A stretch of 64,000 nt of DNA from G963556115 sp963675945. GTDB taxonomy: Bacteria; Planctomycetota; SZUA-567. The stretch covers positions 2,232,001 to 2,296,000 of the forward strand of contig OY780932.1 of the NCBI GenBank assembly GCA_963675945.1, given 5' to 3'. Below, in pieces: positions 26,696-36,100 of the stretch (position 1 is its first letter; each line of letters opens with the position of its first letter). The notes below the pieces were generated by a model. It was not told the DNA's origin and searched no databases. It saw only the letters and a program-made list of their open reading frames with translations. The position numbers were made by a program, and so were the translations under genes.

Positions 26696-26986
26696 AGGCT
26701 CTCTTTTGCAAAGAACGCTGTCGCTTTTTTTAAGATTTCATTTTCTTCCTGTAATCTTAAAACTTCTTTGCGAAGACGTTTGTTTTCATTAGCAGCATCG
26801 GGAAGATCAGGCAAAGATTCAACACCTACAATATCTGGTTTCTTTACTTTATTAACCCATTGCCTAAGGGTAGAGTTGGGAATACTCACCTGCCTGGCTG
26901 CTTCAGAAATTGAATATCTATTTTTCTGTAACCAGCTTTACCGATTCATCTTTAAATTCCTGTGAATAACGCCTTGTATTAGCCAT
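26692..26986 (-). pseudogene. IS3-family OrfA, frameshifted
   Basis: An ATG at 26986 starts MANTRRYSQEFKDESVKLVT and then stops after 22 codons. The next frame continues with NRYSISEAARQVSIPNSTLR, then QWVNKVKKPDIV and a leucine-zipper helix (NENKRLRKEVLRLQEENEIL). One frameshift at an A-run separates the two. Confidence 0.8.
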
Positions 26987-27054
26987 GATAGTTTCCTTCT
27001 GAAATGATTATAACAATTAGTCATTCAGGTGTCCACCATTTCTAGGTCACTGCA

Positions 27055-27571
27055 TCCTTCATCGATAGCTCTCTATATAAAAACTAATTACCCCCTGCTA
27101 TTAGTAGCTGGAGTCACTAGAAGGCCAGTAGAGTCCATCTTATATATTTGTAGCGGAATTTCATGTGCTCTCCGTTGATTGTAGCAATTATACAATTATT
27201 AGATTTGAACTCTTGCATTCAAGGATTATTGGTAAAGGTAGGATTATTTTTAGAAAGTATGCGGGTCTTTCTAATGGTGTTTCAGACCAAATTGTAATAT
27301 TGATGCTTCGCATATGTAGTAATTGACAAAAAAGTCATGCTGGTCGCTAGAGTTGTCTGATCTCATATTTATTTATAGTGTGCATAATTTGAGAGATTGG
27401 TGGTTAGAGTCAATTTTGTGAATGTATAATAATATATAAGGAATTGTAGTGATTACTATGTACTTGGTATTCTTTTAGATGATTTGAGTTTTAAATTGGA
27501 ACACTCTTTGATACTCTGTCCAGTGTTACTGGTTTTAGTTTTGATAACACTTATTTGGTTTTTAAGGAGAA
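27055..27571. other. Leader region of the nitrogen operon, no gene
   Basis: AT-rich, no gene. TTGACAAAAAAGTCA near 27324 and TATAAT near 27426 are possible promoter pieces, but neither has a good partner. I looked for a guanidine-I (ykkC) riboswitch and saw none of its conserved blocks. Confidence 0.4.
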
Positions 27572-27577
27572 ATGAAG

Positions 27578-28564
27578 ATGAATCTTGGAAAGTATTTGAA
27601 GCTTGTTCTGTTTACACTAGCGTTTGTAGTCCTCTCTAACATTAAAGTGCATGCAGCTGAGCCGTTACGGATTGCATATAGTGACTGGCCGGGTTGGGTT
27701 GCGTGGGATATTGCAAAAGAAAAAGGTTTTTTTGAAAAGCATGGTGTAGATGTAGAGTTACTCTGGTTTGAGTATGTTGCCTCAATGGATGCCTTTGCTG
27801 CTGGTAAGGCTGATGCTGTATGTGTAGCAAATGGTGATTCTGTTGTGCTAAATGCAACAGGTGCGCGTAATATCATGATCTTGGTAAATGATTATAGTAA
27901 TGGTAATGATAAGATTGTTGCTCGACCAGGAATTAATAGTATTAAAGACCTAAAAGGCAAGAAGGTTGGTGTGGAGATAGGTTTCCTTAGCCATTCACTA
28001 CTGATTAAAGCTCTGCAAGATAATGGCATGACTGAGAGTGATGTTGAACTAGTAAATATGCCGACTCATCAGGCCGCTCAGGTACTTGCTTCTGGTGATG
28101 TAGATGCAATTGTCGCGTGGCAGCCGCACTCTGGTATGGCATTAAAAGCACTTGAAGGGTCTACTGCAATTTATACAACAGCAGATTCACCAGGACTTAT
28201 CTATGATACACTAGCTGTAGCTCCAGGAAGTATTTTGAAGCGTAAGGCTGATTGGGAGAAGGTTGCAGCGGCGTGGTATGACGTAATTGATTATATGGCT
28301 GACCCAGCTAATAAAGAAGAAGCACTCAATATTCTATCAGCAAGGGTTGGGCTGAGCCCTGAAGAGTATGAGCCGTTTCTTGCTGGAACTAGAATGTTGA
28401 CTAAGGACGAAGCGCTCAAAGTATTAGAGGTGGGTGATGGGCTTGACTCAATTTATGGTTCGTCTGCAACTGTTGATAAGTTTTTTGTAGATAATAAAGT
28501 ATATGAGGCTCCAGTAAAGATCAAGCGTTGTATAGATTCTTCATTTACCAAATCAGTCAAATAG
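27578..28564 (+). CDS. ABC transporter substrate-binding protein (NitT/TauT type)
   Basis: About 328 residues. The ATG at 27578 lies 8 bases after AAGGAG, and the one at 27572 is too close. The signal peptide is NLGKYLKLVLFTLAFVVLSN...HA|AEP. The body matches the SsuA/TauA/NrtA fold: IAYSDWPGWVAWDIAKEKGF, then FAAGKADAVCVANGDSVV and GKKVGVEIGFLSHSLL. It would capture a small nitrogen compound in the periplasm. In this operon guanidine or urea is the likely ligand (inference from the downstream enzymes). Confidence 0.9.
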   Translation: MNLGKYLKLVLFTLAFVVLSNIKVHAAEPLRIAYSDWPGWVAWDIAKEKGFFEKHGVDVELLWFEYVASMDAFAAGKADAVCVANGDSVVLNATGARNIMILVNDYSNGNDKIVARPGINSIKDLKGKKVGVEIGFLSHSLLIKALQDNGMTESDVELVNMPTHQAAQVLASGDVDAIVAWQPHSGMALKALEGSTAIYTTADSPGLIYDTLAVAPGSILKRKADWEKVAAAWYDVIDYMADPANKEEALNILSARVGLSPEEYEPFLAGTRMLTKDEALKVLEVGDGLDSIYGSSATVDKFFVDNKVYEAPVKIKRCIDSSFTKSVK

Positions 28565-28673
28565 TTTGTACTAACTGAATATTGTTTATGAGAATGGTTT
28601 TGCTGGTTTCCAGATTGTGACTGCTGTCGTTTGGTTACCAGCATGCCGAAAAATTTTAGTACAAGGATTTGAA

Positions 28674-29690
28674 ATGAAAAACTCTGATAAGTGGTTTGTA
28701 TTTATCAAAGATCTGCCAAAGAGTAGGGTACGGGGTCTGACGATTATATCCTTTGTCCTGCCATTGTTAATCTGGGCGGCTATTAGTTATATACCTACTC
28801 TCTGGCATCCTGAGGTTCGAATTGATGAGGTCGGGGATAGCATATATTTTGATATGGGTGATAGGGTAGATATCGAGACATTCAGACTAGAGAACGAAAA
28901 GCTTATATCTCAAGGTGAGAAGGCTATGGTTGGTAAGAGGGTAAACCCTGTATACTTCCCACCACCTCACAAAGTTGGACTCGCATTCTATTATGCATTC
29001 GTGACTCCACCCCAACGAAATGGAGAACCTTGGTTTCACGAGAGTGTTCTGCATAGTGTAGAGGTTGTATTTTGGGGATTCTTTTTGTCATCCATTATTG
29101 GGGTACCGCTAGGAATACTCTGTGGTGTGTTCAGGTTTTTTTCAAAGTTAACAGAACCATTTGTGGAGTTCTTCAGATACTTTCCTGCGCCGGTATTTGG
29201 GGCACTAGCGGTTGCGATACTTGGAATCAATGATGCGCCAAAGGTTGCTATTATCTTTATTGGTACATTCTTCCAGCAGGTATTGGTTATCGCTAATACT
29301 ACAAGAACGGTAGAGTACAGCATGATTGAGGCGGCTCAGACATTGGGAGCAAAAACTCCAAGGTTGTTATTTAAAGTAGTGATACCTGCCTGTATGCCTA
29401 AATTGTTTATGGATATGCGTATCCTTCTTGGCTGGGCATGGACATACTTGATCGTTGCTGAAGTAGTAGGAACAAGCACTGGTATAAGTTGGTTTATCAA
29501 TCAGCAGGCAAAATATAGGATGTTTGAGAATGTATATGCTGCGATTTTAGTGCTTGGGTTTATTGGTTTGGGAACGGATATTTTATTGGGGCTGCTTGGT
29601 AAGTCTTTATTTGCTTGGGAAGAAGGAAAGCATTCTATCTGGAGTCGTAAAAGAAATAGACCTATCGCAAATGACGGGGGAGAAAAATGA
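28674..29690 (+). CDS. ABC transporter permease (NitT/TauT type)
   Basis: 338 residues. The frame extends to 28617, but AAGGA before the ATG at 28674 sets the start. After a first helix (LTIISFVLPLLIWAAISYI) comes a periplasmic loop of about 80 residues, longer than in most SsuC/TauC proteins. The binding-protein-dependent permease core follows, with the EAA loop IEAAQTLGAKTPRLLFKVVI-PACMPKLFMDMRILLGWAWT. Its stop overlaps the ATPase start (ATGA). Confidence 0.9.
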   Translation: MKNSDKWFVFIKDLPKSRVRGLTIISFVLPLLIWAAISYIPTLWHPEVRIDEVGDSIYFDMGDRVDIETFRLENEKLISQGEKAMVGKRVNPVYFPPPHKVGLAFYYAFVTPPQRNGEPWFHESVLHSVEVVFWGFFLSSIIGVPLGILCGVFRFFSKLTEPFVEFFRYFPAPVFGALAVAILGINDAPKVAIIFIGTFFQQVLVIANTTRTVEYSMIEAAQTLGAKTPRLLFKVVIPACMPKLFMDMRILLGWAWTYLIVAEVVGTSTGISWFINQQAKYRMFENVYAAILVLGFIGLGTDILLGLLGKSLFAWEEGKHSIWSRKRNRPIANDGGEK

Positions 29691-30583
29691 ACAATATAAT
29701 AAGCAATATGACCTTACCTAGTTATAAAGAACAATCACCAGAAGTGAAGCAATATTATGCAAACTTGAAGAAGCAGCCTGTTGTATTAGAGATCAATAAT
29801 ATATGTAAAGAGTTTCCTACTGATAGTGGAATGCAGCAGGTTCTAAAAGATGTTTCTTTCAAGGTGCATAAGCGAGAGTTTATGTCAATTATCGGCCCAT
29901 CTGGATGTGGGAAGTCTACACTTATCAGAATACTCGCTTGCCTTGAGGAGATGACAGATGGTCTAATCCTTCTTGATAAATACCCTGTAAAAGAACCAGG
30001 AGCTGATAGGGGGATGGTATTTCAAAAGTATACCTTATTCCCATGGCTTACGGTAAAGAAGAATGTGATGTTTGGCTTGGAATCTGCAAGTATGGGAAGA
30101 TTTGAAAGTGAGCGAACAGCACTGGAGTGGCTAGATATTGTAGGGCTCAAAGAATATGCAAATCATTTTCCTGCTCAACTATCTGGTGGAATGCAGCAAC
30201 GTGTGGCGATTGCTAGAGCACTAGCAAATAAACCAAAGGTTCTGCTTATGGATGAACCGTTCGGTGCGCTTGATGCTCAGACAAGAGCAAAGATGCAGGA
30301 GTATCTTCTACATATTTGGGAGAATATTGATATTACTTTTATCTTTATTACTCATGATCTGGAAGAGGCAATCTATTTGTCAGACCGAGTGCTGGTACTA
30401 AAAGCTAATCCAGGAGAGGTGCAGGAGATAGTCGAAGTGCCTGTAGAGCGTCCTCGTTCACCTGCGCAGTTTTTGTCGCCAGAATTCTTGAGTACTAAAA
30501 TACATCTAGAGCATCTGATTCATCCAACTGTTGAAGATTCAAAAGATGAATTCAAGGTCTTTAAAATGATTGCTGATGATTAA
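29687..30583 (+). CDS. ABC transporter ATPase (NitT/TauT type)
   Basis: 298 residues with all nucleotide-binding motifs: Walker A GPSGCGKST, Q-loop MVFQKYTLFPWLTV, signature LSGGMQQRVAIARAL, Walker B KVLLMDEPFGALD and H-loop ITHDLEEA. It energises uptake by the two preceding gene products. The N-terminal 30 residues and the C-terminal ~70 residues extend beyond the usual SsuB/TauB length. It overlaps the permease by four bases and is followed after 13 bases by the NikR-like gene. Confidence 0.93.
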   Translation: MNNIISNMTLPSYKEQSPEVKQYYANLKKQPVVLEINNICKEFPTDSGMQQVLKDVSFKVHKREFMSIIGPSGCGKSTLIRILACLEEMTDGLILLDKYPVKEPGADRGMVFQKYTLFPWLTVKKNVMFGLESASMGRFESERTALEWLDIVGLKEYANHFPAQLSGGMQQRVAIARALANKPKVLLMDEPFGALDAQTRAKMQEYLLHIWENIDITFIFITHDLEEAIYLSDRVLVLKANPGEVQEIVEVPVERPRSPAQFLSPEFLSTKIHLEHLIHPTVEDSKDEFKVFKMIADD

Positions 30584-30596
30584 TAAGGATTTAGCG

Positions 30597-31049
30597 ATGT
30601 TGAAGAAGAAGCAGACATATAAACGTTTCAGCATTACAATGCCCAGTGATCTTTGTGACGAGCTTGACGGTATGGCAAAGAATCATGGTATGGATAATAG
30701 ATCAATGTTGATCGCTGATCTTGTTAAGAAGGAACTACTAAACTATAAACAACAAGATCTGTCACGTGTAATGGCGGCAACGTTGACAATATCATATGAT
30801 GCCTCTGTAGATGAGTGTGCAAGTAAGCTTATTGCGCTACGCAGAGAGTGGCTTGATGAGGTGATTTCGACCTTTCAGGTAATGCTAGAAGATGGTAAAA
30901 ATATGGAAATTTGGTTGGTTCAGGGTGAGGTGGGGAGACTTTATACCCTACTGAGTCAGGCGTGTAAGACTAGCAAGAGTAGTATGGGTCAGATAACCTT
31001 TGCAGATGCGGTGCTTCCGCCTCTTAGAACAAATATTATAAAAGAGTAA
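30597..31049 (+). CDS. NikR-like ribbon-helix-helix regulator without nickel ligands
   Basis: 150 residues. AAGGA precedes the ATG at 30597; upstream in-frame ATGs overlap the ATPase end. The N-terminus (YKRFSITMPSDLCDELDGMA, then NRSMLIADLVKKEL) is a ribbon-helix-helix DNA-binding domain. The C-terminus (ATLTISYDASVDECASKLIA ... VMLEDGKNMEIWLVQGEVGR) has the ACT-like NikR layout. The His and Cys residues that bind nickel in NikR are not visible at the matching places (REWLDEV and FQVMLEDGKNMEI instead). It probably senses another ligand and controls this operon. Confidence 0.8.
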   Translation: MLKKKQTYKRFSITMPSDLCDELDGMAKNHGMDNRSMLIADLVKKELLNYKQQDLSRVMAATLTISYDASVDECASKLIALRREWLDEVISTFQVMLEDGKNMEIWLVQGEVGRLYTLLSQACKTSKSSMGQITFADAVLPPLRTNIIKE

Positions 31050-31059
31050 GGAAATAAAA

Positions 31060-31785
31060 ATGAACTCAATATCTCAAGATAAAATACTATATCAAACAAC
31101 TGTTACTGGTGGATGGAACTTTTCTCACATTATAAGAAGAGGCAATGCTGTGAGGCTAACAGATATAGAGGGCGGTGGTAATGCTTCTGCTCTATTCTAT
31201 AACGCTGATAACTTTACTGAACGCTATAATATGGGAGATACTTTAAAAATTCAACATATTAGTAATCTATTCAAGAATGCCTGTATTTACTCTGATACTG
31301 GAAGAATACTTATGAGTATTGTTGATGAATCACTGGGTTGGCACGATGTGATTTGTGGTGTGACATACAGAGACGATATTGCTAAGAAGGATAATTTTTT
31401 AACATATCAAGAAGGTCATAACGACTTCTTTAGAAATGGCTATGACTCACTAATGATAGAGCTTGCAAAACATGGAATGACAAAGCGTGACTTTACAAAT
31501 GTAGTCAACTTTTTCACCAAGGTTGCTGTTGATGAAGATGGACGCCTCGGTTTTGTTGAAAACTTTTCACCTGCGGGAAGCTATGTGGATCTAAGAGCTG
31601 AAATGGATACCTTACTTGTCTTTGATACAGGAATGCATCCGCTTAATCCGTCTACTGAATATTTGAGGAAACCTATCGGCGTAACTATTTATAAGGTTGA
31701 TCCTGCTGCAGAAGATGATCCTTGTAGAATGTACTGTCCGGAGAATGAGAGAGGTTTTATCAATTCGGCGGATTACTATATATAA
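31060..31785 (+). CDS. DUF1989 protein, urea-carboxylase-associated protein 1 / carboxyguanidine deiminase subunit
   Basis: 241 residues, DUF1989. Features are the N-terminal GWNFSHIIRRGNAVRLTDIEGG, the GWHDVICGVTYRD segment and the typical ending FDTGMHPLNPS. With the next gene this pair corresponds to the urea-carboxylase-associated proteins that were shown in other bacteria to form carboxyguanidine deiminase (CgdAB), which removes ammonia from carboxyguanidine to give allophanate. Good ribosome site (AAGGA). It starts 10 bases after the regulator, so it is in the same operon. Confidence 0.85.
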   Translation: MNSISQDKILYQTTVTGGWNFSHIIRRGNAVRLTDIEGGGNASALFYNADNFTERYNMGDTLKIQHISNLFKNACIYSDTGRILMSIVDESLGWHDVICGVTYRDDIAKKDNFLTYQEGHNDFFRNGYDSLMIELAKHGMTKRDFTNVVNFFTKVAVDEDGRLGFVENFSPAGSYVDLRAEMDTLLVFDTGMHPLNPSTEYLRKPIGVTIYKVDPAAEDDPCRMYCPENERGFINSADYYI

Positions 31786-31843
31786 GAATAACTCCAATAA
31801 TTTAAGCTCATAGATACTTTGAAGATACTTAGAGGATATAAAG

Positions 31844-32494
31844 ATGACTACACTAAAAGAGAGCATTTTAACAGAAGATAATGCAAATATTAACGAAGAT
31901 GTACCAGCTGGTGAATATTGGATGAGAGTCGTGAAGAAGGGCGAGACCCTTAGGATTACTGATGTTGAAGGTAATCAAGCTGCTGATACAATATTTATCA
32001 ATGCAAATAATATTGAAGAACGCTATCATGCAAATAATACAATGCGTATGCAGGGTAACGTATATATAATGCAAGGAACTGAGATACGGTCCAATGAAAA
32101 TAATGTAATGATGCGTGTGAGCGCAGATACCTGCGGTCGTCATGATACACTTGGAAGTGCTTGCTCTTGTGAAAGTAATACTGCACGGTATGGTCATGAT
32201 AAGAGGTATATGCATAGTTGTCGTGATGTCTTCTTACAGGGTATCCTAGATTGGGGAAGTGGTCTGGATAAACGTGAACAGGTCTGCAATATAAATTTCT
32301 TTATGAATGTCCCGGTAAATCCTGAAGGTGGCTCAAATTTCTCTGATGGGGTATCTGCTCCTGGCAAGTATGTCGAAATGATCGCAGAGATGGATGTAAT
32401 TGTTGCTGTATCGAACTGTCCGCAGCTAAATAACCCGTGTAATGCTTATAATCCGACTCCGGTTAGAATGTCTATTTGGAAAGAAGGTGTGTAG
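31844..32494 (+). CDS. DUF1989 protein, urea-carboxylase-associated protein 2 / carboxyguanidine deiminase subunit
   Basis: 216 residues, second DUF1989 member. GEYWMRVVKKGETLRITDVE, then the SADTCGRHDTLGSACSCESN segment with Cys and His that could bind a metal, and the ending NCPQLNNPCNAYNPTPVRMS typical of the family. It has an AGAGGA ribosome site. It ends one base before the carboxylase start. It would act together with the preceding DUF1989 protein. Confidence 0.87.
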   Translation: MTTLKESILTEDNANINEDVPAGEYWMRVVKKGETLRITDVEGNQAADTIFINANNIEERYHANNTMRMQGNVYIMQGTEIRSNENNVMMRVSADTCGRHDTLGSACSCESNTARYGHDKRYMHSCRDVFLQGILDWGSGLDKREQVCNINFFMNVPVNPEGGSNFSDGVSAPGKYVEMIAEMDVIVAVSNCPQLNNPCNAYNPTPVRMSIWKEGV

Positions 32495-32495
32495 C

Positions 32496-35400
32496 ATGTT
32501 TTCTAAGGTGCTTGTTGCCAACAGAGGTGAGATTGCTTGTAGAATAATGCGCTCATTAAAAGAGATGGGAATAGAGTCTATCGCAATTTACTCTGATGCT
32601 GATGTCGATTCTGAACATGTTGCAATGGCAGACTATGCGGTCAATGTTGGTGGCGCTTCAGCAAAAGATAGTTATCTAAATACTGAGAAAATTTTAGAGG
32701 TTATCAAGGAATATGATGTAGAGGCTGTGCATCCTGGGTATGGATTTCTCAGTGAGAATGTTGAGTTTAGCAGGGCGTGTACTGAACTAGGTGTAGAATT
32801 TATTGGGCCAGAAGAGAGTCATGTGCTTGATTTTGGGCTAAAGCATAGAGCAAGAATACTTGCAGAGAAAGCAGGTGTTGGGCTTATTCCTGGGAGTGAA
32901 CTGCTTACTAATATCGATGAAGCTATAGGAGAGGCTGACAGAGTAGGGTATCCTATTATGCTCAAGAGTACGGCTGGTGGCGGTGGAATCGGTATGCGTA
33001 TTTGTGAGGATTCTACGGAGTTACAAGATGCTTTTGATAGCATTAAGATGCTTGGTAAAAATAATTTTAATGATGATGGAGTATTTCTAGAGAAGTATAT
33101 AAAGACATCTCGTCATATAGAGGTACAGATATTTGGTAATGGGAAGGGAGATGTTGTCGTTCTTGGTGAACGTGATTGTTCTGTTCAACGGCGTAATCAG
33201 AAGGTGATAGAAGAGACTCCAGCGCCGAACATTTCTGAAAAAGTCAGGAGCGAACTGCACCTAGCAGCGAAAAAGCTTGGAGAAATGGTGGCGTATCGCT
33301 CAGCAGGGACGGTTGAATTTATATATGACACTGATAGTGAAGAGTTCTACTTCTTAGAGGTCAATACTAGGCTCCAAGTTGAGCATGGTATCACAGAAGA
33401 GGTGTTTGGCATCGATCTTGTCCGTTGGATGATTGAACTCGCAGCTGGAGAAGATCCGACAGAAGGCGTTGGTGAATTGACTCCTAGTGGTTCTGCTATA
33501 GAGATGAGAGTTTACGCAGAGGATCCAGCAAAGAGTTATCAACCATCAAGTGGAATTATTACCTCAGCAATCTTTCCTGAAAATATTCGTATAGATAAGT
33601 GGATAGAAACCGGCACAGAGGTAAGCTCATACTATGATCCGTTACTAGCAAAGATTATTGTAAAGGGAGCTGATAGAGATGAGGCTATTGGTAATTCTGT
33701 AAAGGCTCTTGAGGAGACCTCTATTGCTGGTTTTGAGACAAACCTTGAACTATTAGGGCAGATACTTAAGAATGAGATATTTATCAAGGGTGATGTCTTT
33801 ACAAGGATGCTTAATACACTTGAATATGTAGCTAGTACTATCGATGTGGTCTCACCAGGTACTCAGACAACTGTGCAGGATTTTCCTGGAAGGGTTGGGT
33901 ATTGGGGTGTAGGTGTGCCGCCTTCTGGCCCAATGGACTCATTGCATTTTAGGATGGCAAACAAGTTAGTAGGAAACGAAGAGTCAGCTACTGCTCTGGA
34001 GTTGACACTTTCAGGAGGCATATATAAATTCAATATAGATGCTGTCTGTGCTGTAGCAGGAGCGGAAGTCGATGTCAATATTAATGGAGAGACAGTAGAC
34101 TCTCAAGTAGCATTTGCTGTGAGTAAGGGTGATACCATTAGTATTGGAGATTTTATCAAGGGGCAACGCGCATACCTTGCAGTTCGTGGAGGCTTTGCTG
34201 TTCCTGAATATATGGGCAGTAGATCAACGTTTACTCTTGGGAGATTTGGTGGGCATGGTGGTCGAGCACTAAAAGCCGGAGATGTACTCCATATCGGAAA
34301 TGATAAGGTAGAGTCGTGGAAGGGTGCAGAGTGGAATACTAATCTTCATCTACCAATTTCGAATGAATGGGAAATTGGGGTTATGTACGGGCCACATGGA
34401 GCGCCAGATTTCTTTACTGATAATGATATTGAGATGTTACTTGCAACCGAGTGGAAGGTTCATTTTAATTCCTCTCGTACTGGAGTAAGGTTGATAGGTC
34501 CCAAGCCGGAGTGGGCTAGGGCTGATGGCGGAGAGGCTGGACTACATCCTTCAAATATTCATGATAATGCATATGCTATCGGGGCAATTGACTTTACAGG
34601 TGATATGCCTGTTATACTCGGTCCTGATGGGCCGAGTTTGGGAGGTTTTGTTTGTCCAGTAACTGTAGTTGATGCTGAGCTATGGAAGGTGGGGCAGTTG
34701 CGTGCAGGTGATAGAGTAAAGTTTATACCTATCACGATAGATGAGGCTCAAAGGCTGAGTAAGTCCAATAATGATTTAATTGATAGAGGTATTGCCAAGC
34801 CTTCTTTGAGTAGCACTTGTATTGCAGATACGCCAGCAATTATAAAGACTTGGAATGAAGAAGAAGGAGAGCGAATCGTATGTCGTTCGGCTGGAGATAG
34901 GTACCTTCTTATTGAATTTGGTTCGTTAGAACTTGATCTACAGCTACGTTTTAAAGTTCATGCATGGACTTTAAAGTTTGAGGAACTCGATCTTTCTGGT
35001 GTTATTGATATTACACCTGGTATTAGATCGCTTCAGATTCATTTTGATCCTGGTCTACTTAGTCGAGATAAACTATTAAGTACGATTGAATCATTGATAG
35101 TTGAAATGAGAGAAAACTGTCCTGAAGAGGTTGAGTCGCGTATAGTGCATTTACCGCTTAGTTGGGACGATCCGCAGACCCGCCTTGCGATTGAAAAGTA
35201 TACCTCTTCTGTAAGGAAGGATGCTCCGTGGTGTCCTAGTAATATCGAGTTTATTAGGCGTATAAATGGTTTAGAATCGATAGAAGATGTGCAAGAAATA
35301 CTTTATAATGCTAGCTATATTGTAATGGGGCTTGGTGATGTGTATCTTGGAGCTCCGGTAGCTACTCCTGTAGATCCTAGACATAGGTTAGTAACAACAA

Positions 35401-36086
35401 AGTATAATCCAGCTCGAACATGGACTCCTGAGAATGCGGTAGGAATTGGAGGAGCATATATGTGTGTGTACGGTATGGAGGGTCCTGGAGGATATCAGTT
35501 TGTTGGGCGGACTGTCCAGATGTGGAACCGTTACCATGTAACAGCTGAATTTGAAAAAGGCAAACCGTGGCTACTACGTTGCTTTGACCAAATTCGTTTC
35601 TATCCAATTTCTGGTGATGAGCTACTAGATATGCGTCGTGATTTTTTGAAGGGAAGATTTTCTCTCAAAATTGAAAAGACAAAATTTAATATCACGGAGT
35701 ATTCTCGCTTCTTAGATGAAAACAAAGAGAGTATCGATAGCTTTAAGAGTAAGCAGCAAGATGCATTTGCAAAAGAGTATCAGTACTGGGTAGATAATAA
35801 TTTGTTGACCTTTGAGGAGGCTACTTCTGAAGAGAGAGGTGATGAGTGCGATGTTATTGCTGGTGCTGTGCCTATTACTGCTTCTGTCTCTGGCTGTGTC
35901 TGGAAATACAATGTGGAGATTGGTGATATTGTTAATGAGGGCGATGAAGTCGTCGTTCTTGAGAGTATGAAGACAGAGATAGGCGTAACTACTCCATGTA
36001 ATGGTGAGGTTGTTCAAGTGTTCAATAAGAGCGGTGATACAATAGGGCAGGGACAGGTTGTCTGTAGTATCAGGCCGTTTGCATAA
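32496..36086 (+). CDS. Biotin-dependent guanidine/urea carboxylase
   Basis: 1196 residues from the ATG at 32496, directly after the DUF1989 stop. Domains in order: biotin carboxylase (KVLVANRGEIACRIMRSLKE; ATP-grasp loop GGGGIGMR; about 1-450), AHS2/KipA-like carboxyltransferase half (SPGTQTTVQDFPGRVGYWGV; GPMDSLHFRMANKLVG; about 465-790), AHS1/KipI-like half (AGDRYLLIEFGSLELD; DITPGIRSLQIHFDP), a linker domain and a C-terminal biotinyl domain with VLESMKTEIG, the Lys being the biotin site. It carboxylates urea or guanidine using ATP and bicarbonate. The two adjacent DUF1989 genes favour guanidine as the true substrate. Confidence 0.93.
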   Translation: MFSKVLVANRGEIACRIMRSLKEMGIESIAIYSDADVDSEHVAMADYAVNVGGASAKDSYLNTEKILEVIKEYDVEAVHPGYGFLSENVEFSRACTELGVEFIGPEESHVLDFGLKHRARILAEKAGVGLIPGSELLTNIDEAIGEADRVGYPIMLKSTAGGGGIGMRICEDSTELQDAFDSIKMLGKNNFNDDGVFLEKYIKTSRHIEVQIFGNGKGDVVVLGERDCSVQRRNQKVIEETPAPNISEKVRSELHLAAKKLGEMVAYRSAGTVEFIYDTDSEEFYFLEVNTRLQVEHGITEEVFGIDLVRWMIELAAGEDPTEGVGELTPSGSAIEMRVYAEDPAKSYQPSSGIITSAIFPENIRIDKWIETGTEVSSYYDPLLAKIIVKGADRDEAIGNSVKALEETSIAGFETNLELLGQILKNEIFIKGDVFTRMLNTLEYVASTIDVVSPGTQTTVQDFPGRVGYWGVGVPPSGPMDSLHFRMANKLVGNEESATALELTLSGGIYKFNIDAVCAVAGAEVDVNINGETVDSQVAFAVSKGDTISIGDFIKGQRAYLAVRGGFAVPEYMGSRSTFTLGRFGGHGGRALKAGDVLHIGNDKVESWKGAEWNTNLHLPISNEWEIGVMYGPHGAPDFFTDNDIEMLLATEWKVHFNSSRTGVRLIGPKPEWARADGGEAGLHPSNIHDNAYAIGAIDFTGDMPVILGPDGPSLGGFVCPVTVVDAELWKVGQLRAGDRVKFIPITIDEAQRLSKSNNDLIDRGIAKPSLSSTCIADTPAIIKTWNEEEGERIVCRSAGDRYLLIEFGSLELDLQLRFKVHAWTLKFEELDLSGVIDITPGIRSLQIHFDPGLLSRDKLLSTIESLIVEMRENCPEEVESRIVHLPLSWDDPQTRLAIEKYTSSVRKDAPWCPSNIEFIRRINGLESIEDVQEILYNASYIVMGLGDVYLGAPVATPVDPRHRLVTTKYNPARTWTPENAVGIGGAYMCVYGMEGPGGYQFVGRTVQMWNRYHVTAEFEKGKPWLLRCFDQIRFYPISGDELLDMRRDFLKGRFSLKIEKTKFNITEYSRFLDENKESIDSFKSKQQDAFAKEYQYWVDNNLLTFEEATSEERGDECDVIAGAVPITASVSGCVWKYNVEIGDIVNEGDEVVVLESMKTEIGVTTPCNGEVVQVFNKSGDTIGQGQVVCSIRPFA

Positions 36087-36100
36087 TAGAAGGTGTAAAT

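Larger units (their letters stand above)
25776..27054 (-). mobile_element. Decayed IS3-family element (1279 bp)
   Basis: Bounded by 19-base inverted repeats, TGCAGTGACCTAGAAATGG at 25776 and its reverse complement ending at 27054. Minus-strand orfA and orfB are both recognisable but carry several frameshifts, so the element cannot make its own transposase. Its ends are different from those of the 13253 and 63204 elements. Confidence 0.85.

Noticed and set aside
27055..27571. Guanidine-I (ykkC) riboswitch upstream of the nitrogen operon
   Set aside because: Expected from the pathway, but the conserved blocks of that riboswitch are not visible. Only a TTGACA and a TATAAT without good partners were found.
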